A DNA stretch of 64,000 bases, taken from NCBI RefSeq assembly GCF_900101615.1, contig NZ_FMZX01000007.1, positions 62,001-126,000 of the forward strand, in the 5' to 3' direction. The position numbers and the translations under genes were made by a program. The stretch comes from Belnapia rosea. GTDB taxonomy: Bacteria; Pseudomonadota; Alphaproteobacteria; Acetobacterales; Acetobacteraceae. The notes beneath the pieces are model-generated. The model ran no database searches. It was not told the DNA's origin and saw only the letters and a list, made by a program, of their open reading frames with translations. Positions 1 to 8,522 of the stretch are shown one piece after another. The number at the start of each line of letters is the position of its first letter. Position 1 is the first letter of the stretch.

Positions 1-588
1 CGGCACGAGCCTGAGGCAGATGGCGGCGATCAGCCCGGTCAATCCGATCCCGCCGATGGTGGCGTGGAACAGGGCCGGGTCCTCCGCCTCGGAGACGCGC
101 TGCATCCGCCCATCCGGCAGCAGCAGGTCGAACCAGAGCACATGGTCGCCGAAGCTGCCCGCATGGTGGTGGTTCTTGCCATGCACGTCATTCGCCAGCG
201 CGCCGCCCAGCGTGACATGCGCGGTGCCCGGCGACACCGGGGCCACGAAACCGCGCGGCAGGAAGACGGCCAGCAGGTCGGCGAAGGTCACGCCCGGCTC
301 CGCCACCAGCTCACCCGTTGCCGGGTCGAAGGCGAGGATGCGGTCGAGCCGCCCGGTCACCACAACGGCACCATCGGTATTCAGCGCCGCATCGCCATAG
401 CTGCGCCCGCCGCCATGAGCGATGAGCGTGCGGCCCTCAGGCGTATCCAGCGCGGCCCGCAACTCGCGCAGGCGCTCCGGCCGCGCGGCGAGGCAGGGGC
501 TGAGCGTGCTGCGGCCCCAGCCCTGCAGGGCAGTGGATTTCCAGCCGGTCATGCGTGTCATCGCCTGGGCAGCCAAGCTATCGGGCAT
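1..588 (-). CDS. DprE1-like FAD-dependent oxidase (partial, C-terminus beyond window)
   Basis: The first 196 residues of an FAD-binding oxidoreductase of the decaprenylphosphoryl-beta-D-ribose 2'-oxidase (DprE1) type; the rest lies off the left edge. The PP-loop FAD-binding motif HGGGRSYGD is at residues 58-66 and the DprE1-like segment NDVHGKNHH is at about 133-141. The family oxidises a polyprenyl-phosphoryl ribose to the 2-keto form, which an SDR partner (DprE2) reduces to the arabinose sugar donor. The gene starts 11 nt after the stop of a HAD-UbiA prenyltransferase, so the two look like one operon making polyprenyl-phosphoryl-D-arabinofuranose for a surface polysaccharide. ATG at 588 is the first in-frame start. 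The family call is firm; the sugar is inferred from the neighbour. Confidence 0.82.
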   Translation of the reverse strand, partial: MPDSLAAQAMTRMTGWKSTALQGWGRSTLSPCLAARPERLRELRAALDTPEGRTLIAHGGGRSYGDAALNTDGAVVVTGRLDRILAFDPATGELVAEPGVTFADLLAVFLPRGFVAPVSPGTAHVTLGGALANDVHGKNHHHAGSFGDHVLWFDLLLPDGRMQRVSEAEDPALFHATIGGIGLTGLIAAICLRLVP

Positions 589-599
589 CCTGAATTGTC

Positions 600-2072
600 C
601 TAGAGCGCCATGGCCAGGGCGAGGCCGGCCACAGCGCCGATCCCCCACGACCAGGGGTCGCGCAGCGCGAAGACCACCGGGTCATGCTGCAACAGGCGGC
701 GATGGGCCAGCAGCCAGATCCGCATCAACCAGACAGCAACCGCGCCGGGCGCCACATAGAGCCAAGCGGCATGGGTGTACATACGCGAGGGCAGCGCATC
801 ATCGGCAACATACAGGATCATGATCTGCAACGCGCCCAGCCCGGCCGCCACGCCGAAGCCGAGCGTCAGCGGCCAGTCATCCACCTCCCAGCCGCGCCGG
901 GCGAGGTTGCCGCTCTCACGCGCCTCCATCAGCTCGCAATGACGCTTGGCGAGCGCCAGCGAGAAGAAGAAGAATCCGGCGAAGGCGACGAGCCAGGGCG
1001 AGTAGGGAATATCCGCCAGTTCGATGCCGAGCGAGAGCCGCATGGTGAAGAGCGCCGCGATGGTCAGCGTATCGATCAGCGCGATGCGCTTCAGCCCGCC
1101 GGAATAGAGCAGCGACAGCCCGCAATAGCCGATGATCGCCACCGAAAGCATCGGGCGGAACAGCAAGGGCGCCAACAGCGCAAAGACGATGAGCACTATT
1201 GCCGCCGCCAGCGCATGCAGGGGCCGGATGCGTCCCGAGGCGATGGCGCGATGCCGCTTGCTGCGGTGCTGCCTGTCCGAAGTGAGGTCGGCGAGGTCGT
1301 TCAGCAAATAGGTGCCGGAGGCGGCGAGGCTCAGCAGCAGCATTCCCAGCACGCAGTGCAGGATGGCCGTGGTGTCGTACAGCTTGTGCCCGAGCAGCAG
1401 CGGAACCAGGACCAGGACATTCTTCGACCACTGGTGGACGCGCAATGCGCCGATCCAGGTGCGGATCCGCGAGCCTTCGGGCGGGAATTCGGCGATGATC
1501 GCCGGGTTGACGGCTCGCGCCGCCGCCGTCGTCGCTGGGCTTGCATTCACCAGCACGATCTCGGAGGCGGCAGCGAAGACCGGCAGGTCGTGCCGGCTGT
1601 CACCCGCATAGGCGAAACCATCGGGGAAGGAACGGCGCAGGAACTCCGCCTTCTCCTCGCTCCGCAGGTTGCGCGTGCCGTCGCTGCCCGTCGCACTGCG
1701 GAACAATCCGACATGCGCCGCGACTGCATCGGCGATCGCCTGATCGGCTGCGGTGACGAGGTGCAACTCACGCCCAAGGTCGCGCTGCTCGCGCAACCAC
1801 TCGAGGAAGGGCTCGCGCAGGGGCAGGCCGGCAGCCTTGGCCGGCGCCTGCTGGCTGACACGCCGCTTGAAGGCGGCCCGCCCCTCGGGCAGGCTTCTTA
1901 ACAGGCTAGGGAAAGCCGTGGGGCTGTGCAACAGCGCCTCGACCAGCCCTTCATGTAGGGTGTCCGTAGCCAGCAGCGTTCCGTCCAGATCGACGGCCAG
2001 CGGCAATGGCCCGCCCGCATCGGGGCGCCTCTCGCTTGCATGCACGCCTTGCATCGAACGATCCGATCTCAT
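600..2072 (-). CDS. HAD phosphatase-UbiA prenyltransferase fusion (decaprenyl-phosphate phosphoribosyltransferase-like)
   Basis: About 490 residues. The N-terminal ~190 residues form a HAD-type hydrolase, with motif DLDGTL at 28-33 and a GDSRHDLPVF motif further on. The C-terminal ~290 residues form a multi-spanning UbiA-family prenyltransferase carrying the diagnostic NDxxDxxxD-type motif (NDLADLTSD) followed by RHRAIASGRI. Members of this fused family transfer phosphoribose from PRPP to a polyprenyl phosphate (UbiA half, as in mycobacterial Rv3806c/DprU) and then dephosphorylate it (HAD half). Located in the inner membrane. It directly precedes the DprE1-like gene, supporting a D-arabinofuranose donor pathway. 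The start is uncertain: ATG at 2096, 2072 or 2054 are all in frame and none has a strong ribosome binding site. Confidence 0.78.
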   Translation of the reverse strand: MRSDRSMQGVHASERRPDAGGPLPLAVDLDGTLLATDTLHEGLVEALLHSPTAFPSLLRSLPEGRAAFKRRVSQQAPAKAAGLPLREPFLEWLREQRDLGRELHLVTAADQAIADAVAAHVGLFRSATGSDGTRNLRSEEKAEFLRRSFPDGFAYAGDSRHDLPVFAAASEIVLVNASPATTAAARAVNPAIIAEFPPEGSRIRTWIGALRVHQWSKNVLVLVPLLLGHKLYDTTAILHCVLGMLLLSLAASGTYLLNDLADLTSDRQHRSKRHRAIASGRIRPLHALAAAIVLIVFALLAPLLFRPMLSVAIIGYCGLSLLYSGGLKRIALIDTLTIAALFTMRLSLGIELADIPYSPWLVAFAGFFFFSLALAKRHCELMEARESGNLARRGWEVDDWPLTLGFGVAAGLGALQIMILYVADDALPSRMYTHAAWLYVAPGAVAVWLMRIWLLAHRRLLQHDPVVFALRDPWSWGIGAVAGLALAMAL

Positions 2073-2171
2073 ACCGCAGCGCAAAATCACATTCATGGCC
2101 CGAATGCGATAATGCCATTGGCGTGAGAGGTGTTGCGCCGCGGAAAATCGAAAGGCGGCACACACAAATCT

Positions 2172-2200
2172 TTGACCTCGGCAGGACTGTTTCGTAGGAA
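2172..2200 (+). promoter_or_regulatory. Candidate sigma-70 promoter for the glycosyltransferase pair
   Basis: TTGACC at 2172-2177, a 17-nt spacer and TAGGAA at 2195-2200, in the relatively AT-rich 270-bp gap between the divergent UbiA-fusion and glycosyltransferase genes. It reads toward the glycosyltransferases. This is pattern recognition only; the -10 is weak. Confidence 0.35.
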
Positions 2201-2367
2201 ACTTTCGAGGAACCGCAGACCAATGTTCAGGCGCAACGCAACGTGACTGCACGTACCGCGCGTGATGCACCGCAACACCTTTCTTTTGTATGCCTCCACC
2301 TTCTATTTTCCCGGCGGCTTCCCAGGATGCGAGGCGTATGCAGGGCGCTGTCACGACCGAGGACAGG

Positions 2368-3456
2368 ATGACGACGACACACCATGGCGGTGCGGCAATG
2401 CTCCCCGCTACCCGCGTGCCGACGGTCACCGCGTGCCTGGTCACCCATGATCGACCACATTATGTGAAAACCTGCCTCGAGAGCCTGCGGGAGCAGACCG
2501 TCGGCTCCGATGCCTTCGACATCATCGTCGTCGACAGCTGCAGCCGGCCAGAGGTCAGCGAGCAGCTCGCCGCGATGGTCGCGCCGCTGCCCAATGCACG
2601 GCTGCTGCGCGTCGACCGCCCGGGCGCCAGCGCCGCCCGCAACATGGGCGCGGCGGCGAGCGAGGCGGATTTCATTGCCTATCTCGATGACGATGCACTC
2701 GCCATGCCGGACTGGATCGAGCAGATCCAGCGCGTCGCCGCCTCGCGCCATCCCTGGCCGGGCGTGCTGGCCGGACGGGTCCTGCCGGTCTGGGAGCAGC
2801 CGCTGCCGGATTGGTGGCCCGAGAGCCTGCGCGGCGTGCTCTCCATCATCGAATGGGAGGGCGCCGGCGAATTCCGCACGCCGCAGGTGCCGGCCGGGCT
2901 GGAGCCCTATGGCGTCAACATGATCGTCCAGCGCCAGCCCCTGCTCGAGATGGGCGGCTTCGCCGACCGGCTTGGCCGCTTCGGGCGGCTGCTGCTCTCG
3001 GATGAGGATGTGCAGGTCGGCTGGCGGTTGCAGGACCGTGGCTTTTCCGCCTGGTATGACAGCAGCATCGTCGTGCGCCACCAGATCCAGGCCGGGCGGA
3101 TGCGGCCGGAATGGCTGCTCGACCGGCTCTACTGGCAGGGCGCCTCCACCGTCGCCACCCGCCGCATCCTCGGCTCGCCCGAACAGGTCTGGCGCGAGCT
3201 GCCACGCCGCCTGGCGGTCGAGCTCGTCACGCTTCCCGCCGGGCTGCTGCCGCGGCGAAGCACATCGCTGCTCGGCCTGCGCTGGCGCCTCGAATATGCG
3301 CGCGGCTTCACCCGCATGGCACTGATGGGCGAGCAGAAGAAGCGCAGCCTCCCCGCGCGCGTGCTGCGGGCACTGCTGCGCCGTGATGGCGAGCCGATCA
3401 TCCCGACCCTCGATATCGGCGCCCGCGCCGACGAAGCCCGGGAGCCACGCCGATGA
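2368..3456 (+). CDS. Glycosyltransferase family 2
   Basis: About 362 residues. GT-A fold glycosyltransferase: the N-terminus TACLVTHDRP begins the nucleotide-binding domain, and the metal-binding DxD-type motif YLDDDA lies at about 105-110. It transfers a sugar from a nucleotide or lipid donor, probably during exopolysaccharide or LPS assembly at the inner face of the membrane. It overlaps the next glycosyltransferase by 4 nt (ATGA), so the two are translationally coupled. ATG 2368 was chosen because GAGGA lies just upstream; ATG at 2338 or 2398 is possible, and all lie N-terminal to the conserved domain. Donor and acceptor cannot be told from sequence. Confidence 0.82.
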   Translation: MTTTHHGGAAMLPATRVPTVTACLVTHDRPHYVKTCLESLREQTVGSDAFDIIVVDSCSRPEVSEQLAAMVAPLPNARLLRVDRPGASAARNMGAAASEADFIAYLDDDALAMPDWIEQIQRVAASRHPWPGVLAGRVLPVWEQPLPDWWPESLRGVLSIIEWEGAGEFRTPQVPAGLEPYGVNMIVQRQPLLEMGGFADRLGRFGRLLLSDEDVQVGWRLQDRGFSAWYDSSIVVRHQIQAGRMRPEWLLDRLYWQGASTVATRRILGSPEQVWRELPRRLAVELVTLPAGLLPRRSTSLLGLRWRLEYARGFTRMALMGEQKKRSLPARVLRALLRRDGEPIIPTLDIGARADEAREPRR

Positions 3457-4370
3457 GCGACCCAGCCCTCACCGTCTTCTTCGCCACCCGCAACCGCGCC
3501 CATGCCATCCCGCGCGTGCTCGAGGCCTTCACCGGCCTCACCGCCCCGGAGGGTGGCTGGAAGCTGGTGGTCGTCGACAATGGCAGCAGCGACACCACGA
3601 TGGAGGTGCTGCAGGGCTTCGCCAGCCGCCTGCCGCTCACCATCCTGTCCTGCCCGAAGCCCGGCAAGAACCGCGCATTGAATCTCGCCCTGCCGGAGTT
3701 GCGCGGCCGCCTCGCCGTCTTCACCGATGACGACGTGCTGCCCGATGCCGACTGGCTCCGCCAGCTCCAGGCCGCGGCCGATGCGCATCCGGAGGCCGAT
3801 CTCTTCGGCGGCACCGTGCTGCCCGACTGGCCCCGGCCGAAGCCCGACTGGCTGTCGGAACAGGCGGTGGAGTTCAGCGTGCTCTACGCCCAGAAGCGCC
3901 GGCCGAGCGGCCCCTGCGGCTTCACCGACATCTTCGGCCCCAACATGGCGATCCGGGCCAGCGTCTTCGAGGCCGGCACCCGCTTCGCCGAGCATGTCGG
4001 CCCGGACGGCACCAACCCGCTCTACGCCATGGGCAGCGAGACGGAGCTGCTGCGCCGGCTGGAAGCCGCCGGTCATCGCGGCTGGTTCGAGGCTGCCGCC
4101 CGCGTCCGCCACATCATCCGCCCGGAGCAGATGGAGGAAGGCTGGATCCTCGACCGCGCCTTCCGCTACGGCGTCGGCGAGGGCAAGCACTACGCTGAGG
4201 GCTTCTCGCCGAAGCAGGTCCTCCGCAGGGTGGTCTATCGCGTCGCGGCCGAGGGCATGCGGCTGCTGCCGCCCTCGCCGCGCCGGCTGCGCATCCGCTA
4301 CCGGGACCGCTGGCTGGCCGGCGTCGCCGCCGGCCGCCCCGCGCAGCAGCAGGACACTACTCGGCCGTAA
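3453..4370 (+). CDS. Glycosyltransferase family 2
   Basis: 305 residues, GT-A fold. The start SDPALTVFFATRNRA is followed by VVVDNGSSD at about 39-47 and the metal-binding TDDD at 91-94. It is a paralogue of the preceding gene (both share a W-P-D-W region after the DxD motif), and its ATG overlaps that gene's stop. The 3' end runs 14 nt into the convergent Bug receptor gene (stop codons at 4368-4370 and 4357-4359). Probably adds consecutive sugars in one glycan with its partner. Specificity unknown. Confidence 0.83.
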   Translation: MSDPALTVFFATRNRAHAIPRVLEAFTGLTAPEGGWKLVVVDNGSSDTTMEVLQGFASRLPLTILSCPKPGKNRALNLALPELRGRLAVFTDDDVLPDADWLRQLQAAADAHPEADLFGGTVLPDWPRPKPDWLSEQAVEFSVLYAQKRRPSGPCGFTDIFGPNMAIRASVFEAGTRFAEHVGPDGTNPLYAMGSETELLRRLEAAGHRGWFEAAARVRHIIRPEQMEEGWILDRAFRYGVGEGKHYAEGFSPKQVLRRVVYRVAAEGMRLLPPSPRRLRIRYRDRWLAGVAAGRPAQQQDTTRP

Positions 4371-5328
4371 TCCCACCCTGGGTGACGACGCGCTTCCAGC
4401 GGGCGATCTCCGCCGCCTGGAAGCGGGCGAACTCCTCCGGGCTGTTCCCCACCACCTCGAAGCCGAGATCGACCAGCCGCGCCTCGGTCTGCGGCGACCG
4501 CAGCGCGCCCACCGCCGCCGCGTGGATGCGCGCGACGAGCGGTGCCGGCATCGCCGCCGGCCCGCCGAAACCCTGCCAGGAATAGACCACGAAATCGCGC
4601 AGCCCCATCTCGCCCGCCGTCGGCACCTCCGGCAGCAGCGGGCTGCGCGCCTCGCTGGTGATGATGATCGGCCGTACCCGCCCGTCGCGGATCTGCGGCG
4701 CAATCGAGCCGAGATTCTGGAAGGACATCTGCACCGTCCCCGCGATCAGGTCCGTCGTCGCCGGCCCGCCGCCCGCATAGGGCACATGCGCCACCTCGGT
4801 CCCGGTTGCCTGCTTGAACATCTCCATCGTCAGGTGGTCGGAGGAGCCGATGCCGCTGGTGGAGTAGGAGGCACGCCCGCCATTGCCCTTCAGCCAGGCC
4901 ACCAGCTCCGGCAGCGTCTTCGCCGGAACCTGGCCGGGATGCACTACCAGCACATTTGGCGTCCGCACCGTCTGGGTGATGCGCGTCAGCTGGGTGACGG
5001 GGTCGTAGGCGAGGTTCGGCCGCAGCGCGACATTGATCGCCCAGGTGCTGATCGGCGCATGCATCAGCATATACCCATCCGGCGCGCTGCGGATGACGGC
5101 GCGCGCCCCGACCTCGCCGGTCGCACCCGGCCGGTTCTCCGCCACCACCGGCTTGCCGAGGGATTGCTGCATGCCCTGCGCGATGGCACGGGCGATGATG
5201 TCGGAGGAGGAGCCGGGCGCGAAGGGCACCAGGATGGTGACGGTACGGGCGGGCCATTCCTCATCAGCCCGGGCCGCGCGGGCGCCAAGCAGCAGGCCGC
5301 CGGCCGCGATCAGTTGACGACGTTTCAT
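4357..5328 (-). CDS. Tripartite tricarboxylate transporter substrate-binding protein (Bug family)
   Basis: 323 residues. An N-terminal KRRQLIAAGG signal region with AxA-type cleavage near residue 20 directs it to the periplasm. The hallmark PARTVTILVPFAPGSSSDIIAR and the ENRPGATGEVGARAV region are typical of the Bug fold that binds carboxylates for TctAB. No TctA or TctB is encoded nearby; orphan Bug receptors are common in Acetobacteraceae and Burkholderiales. ATG 5328 has AAGGA 8 nt upstream. It is divergent from the epoxide-hydrolase operon, so it may bind that pathway's substrate or product, but this is inference. Confidence 0.88.
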   Translation of the reverse strand: MKRRQLIAAGGLLLGARAARADEEWPARTVTILVPFAPGSSSDIIARAIAQGMQQSLGKPVVAENRPGATGEVGARAVIRSAPDGYMLMHAPISTWAINVALRPNLAYDPVTQLTRITQTVRTPNVLVVHPGQVPAKTLPELVAWLKGNGGRASYSTSGIGSSDHLTMEMFKQATGTEVAHVPYAGGGPATTDLIAGTVQMSFQNLGSIAPQIRDGRVRPIIITSEARSPLLPEVPTAGEMGLRDFVVYSWQGFGGPAAMPAPLVARIHAAAVGALRSPQTEARLVDLGFEVVGNSPEEFARFQAAEIARWKRVVTQGGITAE

Positions 5329-5486
5329 CCTGGCTTCCTTCCCCGGTCTTGCCGCGCATTGGTGGCTTGCACCCATCGCACGTCAAGCCAGCCGGATGCA
5401 CCGGCACGCATTCCATCGCTTGACGGGAACCACCGGCCGCGCTGGCCTGGGCGGCAATCGCCCGCCAGGACGGGCAGGAGGAATGC

Positions 5487-6653
5487 ATGGTCCCGATACC
5501 CCGGCCCTTCCGCCTCGACATCCCCGATTCCGCCATCGCAGACCTCAAGACCCGCCTCGCGCTCACCCGCCTGCCCGACCAGGCACCGGGCGAGCCCTGG
5601 GCGACCGGCACGGATGTCGAGTATCTCGGCGACCTGCTCGCCTATTGGCAGAGCGGCTTCGACTGGCGCCAGGCGGAGGCGCGGCTGAATGCCTTCCCGC
5701 AATTCACCGTACCCCTGCATGGCATCGACCTGCACTACCTGCATGTCCAGGGCCAGGGGCCGGCACCGATGCCGCTGCTGCTGATGCATGGCTGGCCCGG
5801 CTCGGTCTTCGAATTCCTCGACGTCATCCCGCGCCTGACCGACCCGGCGCGCTTCGGCGGCGACCCGGCGGATGCCTTCACCGTCGTTGCCCCGTCCCTG
5901 CCCGGCTATGGCCTGTCCTTCCGCCCCGGCCAGCCGCGCTTCGCCGTCGAGGCCATCGCCGACTGCCTCGCCCATCTGATGGACGGCGTACTGGGCTATG
6001 GGCGGTTCGGCGCCCAGGGCGGCGACTGGGGCGGCTTCACCGCCTCCCGCCTCGGCGTCGCCCATCCGGAGAAGCTGATCGGCATCCACCTGAACCTGCT
6101 CTCCCTCCGCCCCGACCAGCCCCCGCCCGAAAACCCGACCGAGGAGGAGCGGCGCTACCTCGAGGAGGTCGCCCAGTGGATGCGGGAGGAGACCGGCTAC
6201 CAATCGATCCAGGGCACTCGCCCGCAGACCCTCGCCTTCGCCCTGAACGACAGCCCCGCCGGCCTCGCCGCCTGGATCGTCGAGAAATTCCGTGCCTGGT
6301 CGGATTGCGACGGGGATGTGGAGAGCGTCCATCCGCGCAACCGGCTGCTGGCGAATATCGCCCTCTACTGGTTCACCGGCAGCATCGGTGCCTCCTTCTG
6401 GCCCTACTACGCCCGGATGCATGGCGCCTGGCCGATCCCCGAGGGCCGCACCGTGGATGTGCCGCTGGGCTACGCCGCCTTCCCCAAGGAGATCAGGCGC
6501 CCGCCGCGCAGCATCGCCGAGCGGACCTATACCGATATCCGCCGCTGGACGCCGATGGAGCGGGGCGGGCATTTCGCCGCCATGGAACAGCCCGCGGCGC
6601 TGGCGGCCGAGATCGCCGCCTTCTTCCGCCCGCTGCGGGGAGAGGTCGCATGA
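5487..6653 (+). CDS. Epoxide hydrolase (EHN-type alpha/beta hydrolase)
   Basis: 388 residues, usual length for microsomal-type epoxide hydrolases. The N-terminal ~90 residues are the EHN cap domain. The alpha/beta hydrolase core has the oxyanion motif HGWPGS at 101-106, the nucleophile Asp180 in QGGDWGG and a catalytic His at about 362 in GGHFAAME. It opens an epoxide to a diol by a covalent ester intermediate, probably in the cytosol. ATG 5487 follows an AGGAGG ribosome binding site. First gene of a tight operon: its stop overlaps the start of the MDR gene (ATGA). The natural epoxide is unknown. Confidence 0.88.
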   Translation: MVPIPRPFRLDIPDSAIADLKTRLALTRLPDQAPGEPWATGTDVEYLGDLLAYWQSGFDWRQAEARLNAFPQFTVPLHGIDLHYLHVQGQGPAPMPLLLMHGWPGSVFEFLDVIPRLTDPARFGGDPADAFTVVAPSLPGYGLSFRPGQPRFAVEAIADCLAHLMDGVLGYGRFGAQGGDWGGFTASRLGVAHPEKLIGIHLNLLSLRPDQPPPENPTEEERRYLEEVAQWMREETGYQSIQGTRPQTLAFALNDSPAGLAAWIVEKFRAWSDCDGDVESVHPRNRLLANIALYWFTGSIGASFWPYYARMHGAWPIPEGRTVDVPLGYAAFPKEIRRPPRSIAERTYTDIRRWTPMERGGHFAAMEQPAALAAEIAAFFRPLRGEVA

Positions 6654-7660
6654 AGGCGGTTGGCTATACCGAGCGGGGCCTGCCGATCGGCGACCCGCGC
6701 TCGCTCCAGGATCTCGAGCTGCCGGAGCCGCCGGCGCCCGAGGGCCGCGACCTGCTGGTCCGGGTGCAGGCCGTCTCGGTCAATCCGCGCGACACCAAGA
6801 GCCGCGCCGCCTTCGATGCCTCGCCCACGGAGCCCCGGGTGCTGGGCTACGACGCCTCCGGCATCGTCGAGGCGGTGGGGCCGGGCTGCACGCTCTTCCG
6901 CCCCGGCGACGCCGTCTACTACGCCGGCGTGCTCGACCGCCCCGGCTCCAATGCCGAGTTGCAGCTGGTCGATGAGCGGATCACCGGACGGAAGCCCGCC
7001 ACGCTCTCCCATGCCGAGGCGGCCGCCCTGCCGCTGACCACGCTGACGGCCTGGGAGATGCTGTTCGACCGGCTGGAGATTCCCCGCGGCGGGGGCGCCG
7101 GCGAGTCGCTGCTGATGCTGGGCGGCGCCGGCGGGGTACCCTCCATCGCCATCGCCCTGGCCCGGGCGCTGACCGGGCTGCGGATCATCGGCACCGCCTC
7201 TCGCCCCGAAAGCGCCGCCTGGGTGCGCGATTGCGGGGCGCATGAGGTGGTGGACCACACCCAGCCCCTGGCCGCGCAGGTGAAGCCTTTCGGCCCGGTG
7301 CGCTACGTCTTCTCGACCCATACCGATGCCGCCGCCTGGGCCGAGATCGCCAGGCTGATCGCGCCGCAGGGCCGGTTCGGGCTGATCGACGACCCGGAGC
7401 CGCTCGACCTGCGCCTGGTCAAGTTCAAGAGCGTCTCGATCCATTGGGAGGCGATGTTCACCCGGCCGATGTTCCGCACCGCCGACATGCAGCGCCAGCA
7501 CGCCATCCTCACCGAGGCGGCAGAGCTGATCGATGGCGGCATCCTCCGCCCGGCACCGCCGGACAACCAGGGCCGGATCACGGCGGAGAATCTTCGCCGC
7601 GCCCATGCGGCTATCGAGGCGGGGCGCGTGCGGGGCAAGATCGTGCTTGAAGGGTTCTGA
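6650..7660 (+). CDS. MDR-family alcohol dehydrogenase / quinone reductase-like oxidoreductase
   Basis: 336 residues of the medium-chain dehydrogenase/reductase family, with a GroES-like N-terminal domain (SVNPRDTKSR, YDASGIVEAVGPG) and a Rossmann domain with LGGAGGVPSIA at about 160-170. It lacks the Cys-rich structural zinc lobe, so it resembles the adh_fam_1/quinone-reductase branch that reduces enones or quinones with NAD(P)H. Translationally coupled to the epoxide hydrolase by the ATGA overlap. Likely acts on a carbonyl arising later in the same catabolic route. Confidence 0.82.
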   Translation: MKAVGYTERGLPIGDPRSLQDLELPEPPAPEGRDLLVRVQAVSVNPRDTKSRAAFDASPTEPRVLGYDASGIVEAVGPGCTLFRPGDAVYYAGVLDRPGSNAELQLVDERITGRKPATLSHAEAAALPLTTLTAWEMLFDRLEIPRGGGAGESLLMLGGAGGVPSIAIALARALTGLRIIGTASRPESAAWVRDCGAHEVVDHTQPLAAQVKPFGPVRYVFSTHTDAAAWAEIARLIAPQGRFGLIDDPEPLDLRLVKFKSVSIHWEAMFTRPMFRTADMQRQHAILTEAAELIDGGILRPAPPDNQGRITAENLRRAHAAIEAGRVRGKIVLEGF

Positions 7661-7704
7661 CGCGGCCAGCGACGGCCGCCAAAGGACCGATGGGGGAGAC
7701 GACG

Positions 7705-8496
7705 ATGCTCGACGACGGCGCGGCCGAAGCCGCCGCGGCGCTGCTGTGGCAGCACTGGCGGGAGGGGCGCCGCCTGGCTGCCCTTCCCGCCTCGATGCGT
7801 CCTTCCAGCCGGGCTGAGGGCTATGCCATCCAGTCCCGGTTGGAAGGACGCGACGGGCAGCCGCTCTTCGGCTGGAAGATCGCCGCCACCAGCAAGGCCG
7901 GGCAGGCGCATATCGGGGTGGATGGCCCGCTGGCCGGCCGCATCCTCGCCAGCCAGGTCTTCCCCGACGGGGCCGAGGTGCCGCTCGGCGCCAATGCCAT
8001 GCTGGTCGCCGAGCCGGAATTCGTCTTCCGCCTCGCGCGTGGCCTGCCGCCCCGCTCCACGCCCTATAAGCAGGCCGAGGTCATGGATGCGGTCGGCGCG
8101 CTGCATCTCGGCATCGAGGTGCCGGACAGCCGCTTCGAGGATTTCGCCACGGCCGGCGGCCCGCAGCTGATCGCCGACAATGCCTGTGCCCATCAGTTCG
8201 TCCTTGGCCCCGAGGCCCCTGCCGACTGGCGCGGCCTCGACCTCGCGGCCCACCCCGTCACCGCCCGGGTCGGGGAGCGCTATGGCCGCGAGGGCATCGG
8301 CGCCAATGTGCTGGGAGATCCGCGCATCGCCCTCACCTGGCTGGCGAATGAGCTCTCCGCCCATGGCCCCGGCCTCGCTGCCGGGCAGTACGTGACCACC
8401 GGCACCTGCATGGTGCCGCTCGAGATCACGGCGGGCGATGCGGTCCGGGCGGATTTCGGGCGGCTTGGCAGCCTCGCCGTTCGGTTTATAGCCTGA
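7705..8496 (+). CDS. 2-keto-4-pentenoate hydratase / fumarylacetoacetate hydrolase family
   Basis: About 263 residues. Shares the MhpD/FAH fold: FGWKIAATS near residue 55, metal ligands in LVAEPEFVF, and a C-terminal TTGTC.VPLEITAGD segment typical of the hydratase branch. Enzymes of this group hydrate a 2-keto-4-enoate or decarboxylate a 4-oxalocrotonate using Mg2+. ATG 7705 with GGGGGAG 6 nt upstream is preferred over ATG 7690. It follows the MDR gene by about 45 nt and precedes the GMC gene by 26 nt in the same direction, so it probably belongs to the same operon. Confidence 0.8.
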   Translation: MLDDGAAEAAAALLWQHWREGRRLAALPASMRPSSRAEGYAIQSRLEGRDGQPLFGWKIAATSKAGQAHIGVDGPLAGRILASQVFPDGAEVPLGANAMLVAEPEFVFRLARGLPPRSTPYKQAEVMDAVGALHLGIEVPDSRFEDFATAGGPQLIADNACAHQFVLGPEAPADWRGLDLAAHPVTARVGERYGREGIGANVLGDPRIALTWLANELSAHGPGLAAGQYVTTGTCMVPLEITAGDAVRADFGRLGSLAVRFIA

Positions 8497-8522
8497 GATC
8501 AAGAGCCAGCAGGACGCCGCGC

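Noticed and set aside
3129-4703. A 524-codon minus-strand frame across both glycosyltransferases
   Set aside because: Antisense shadow with biased Arg/Ala composition; both plus-strand genes have complete family motifs.
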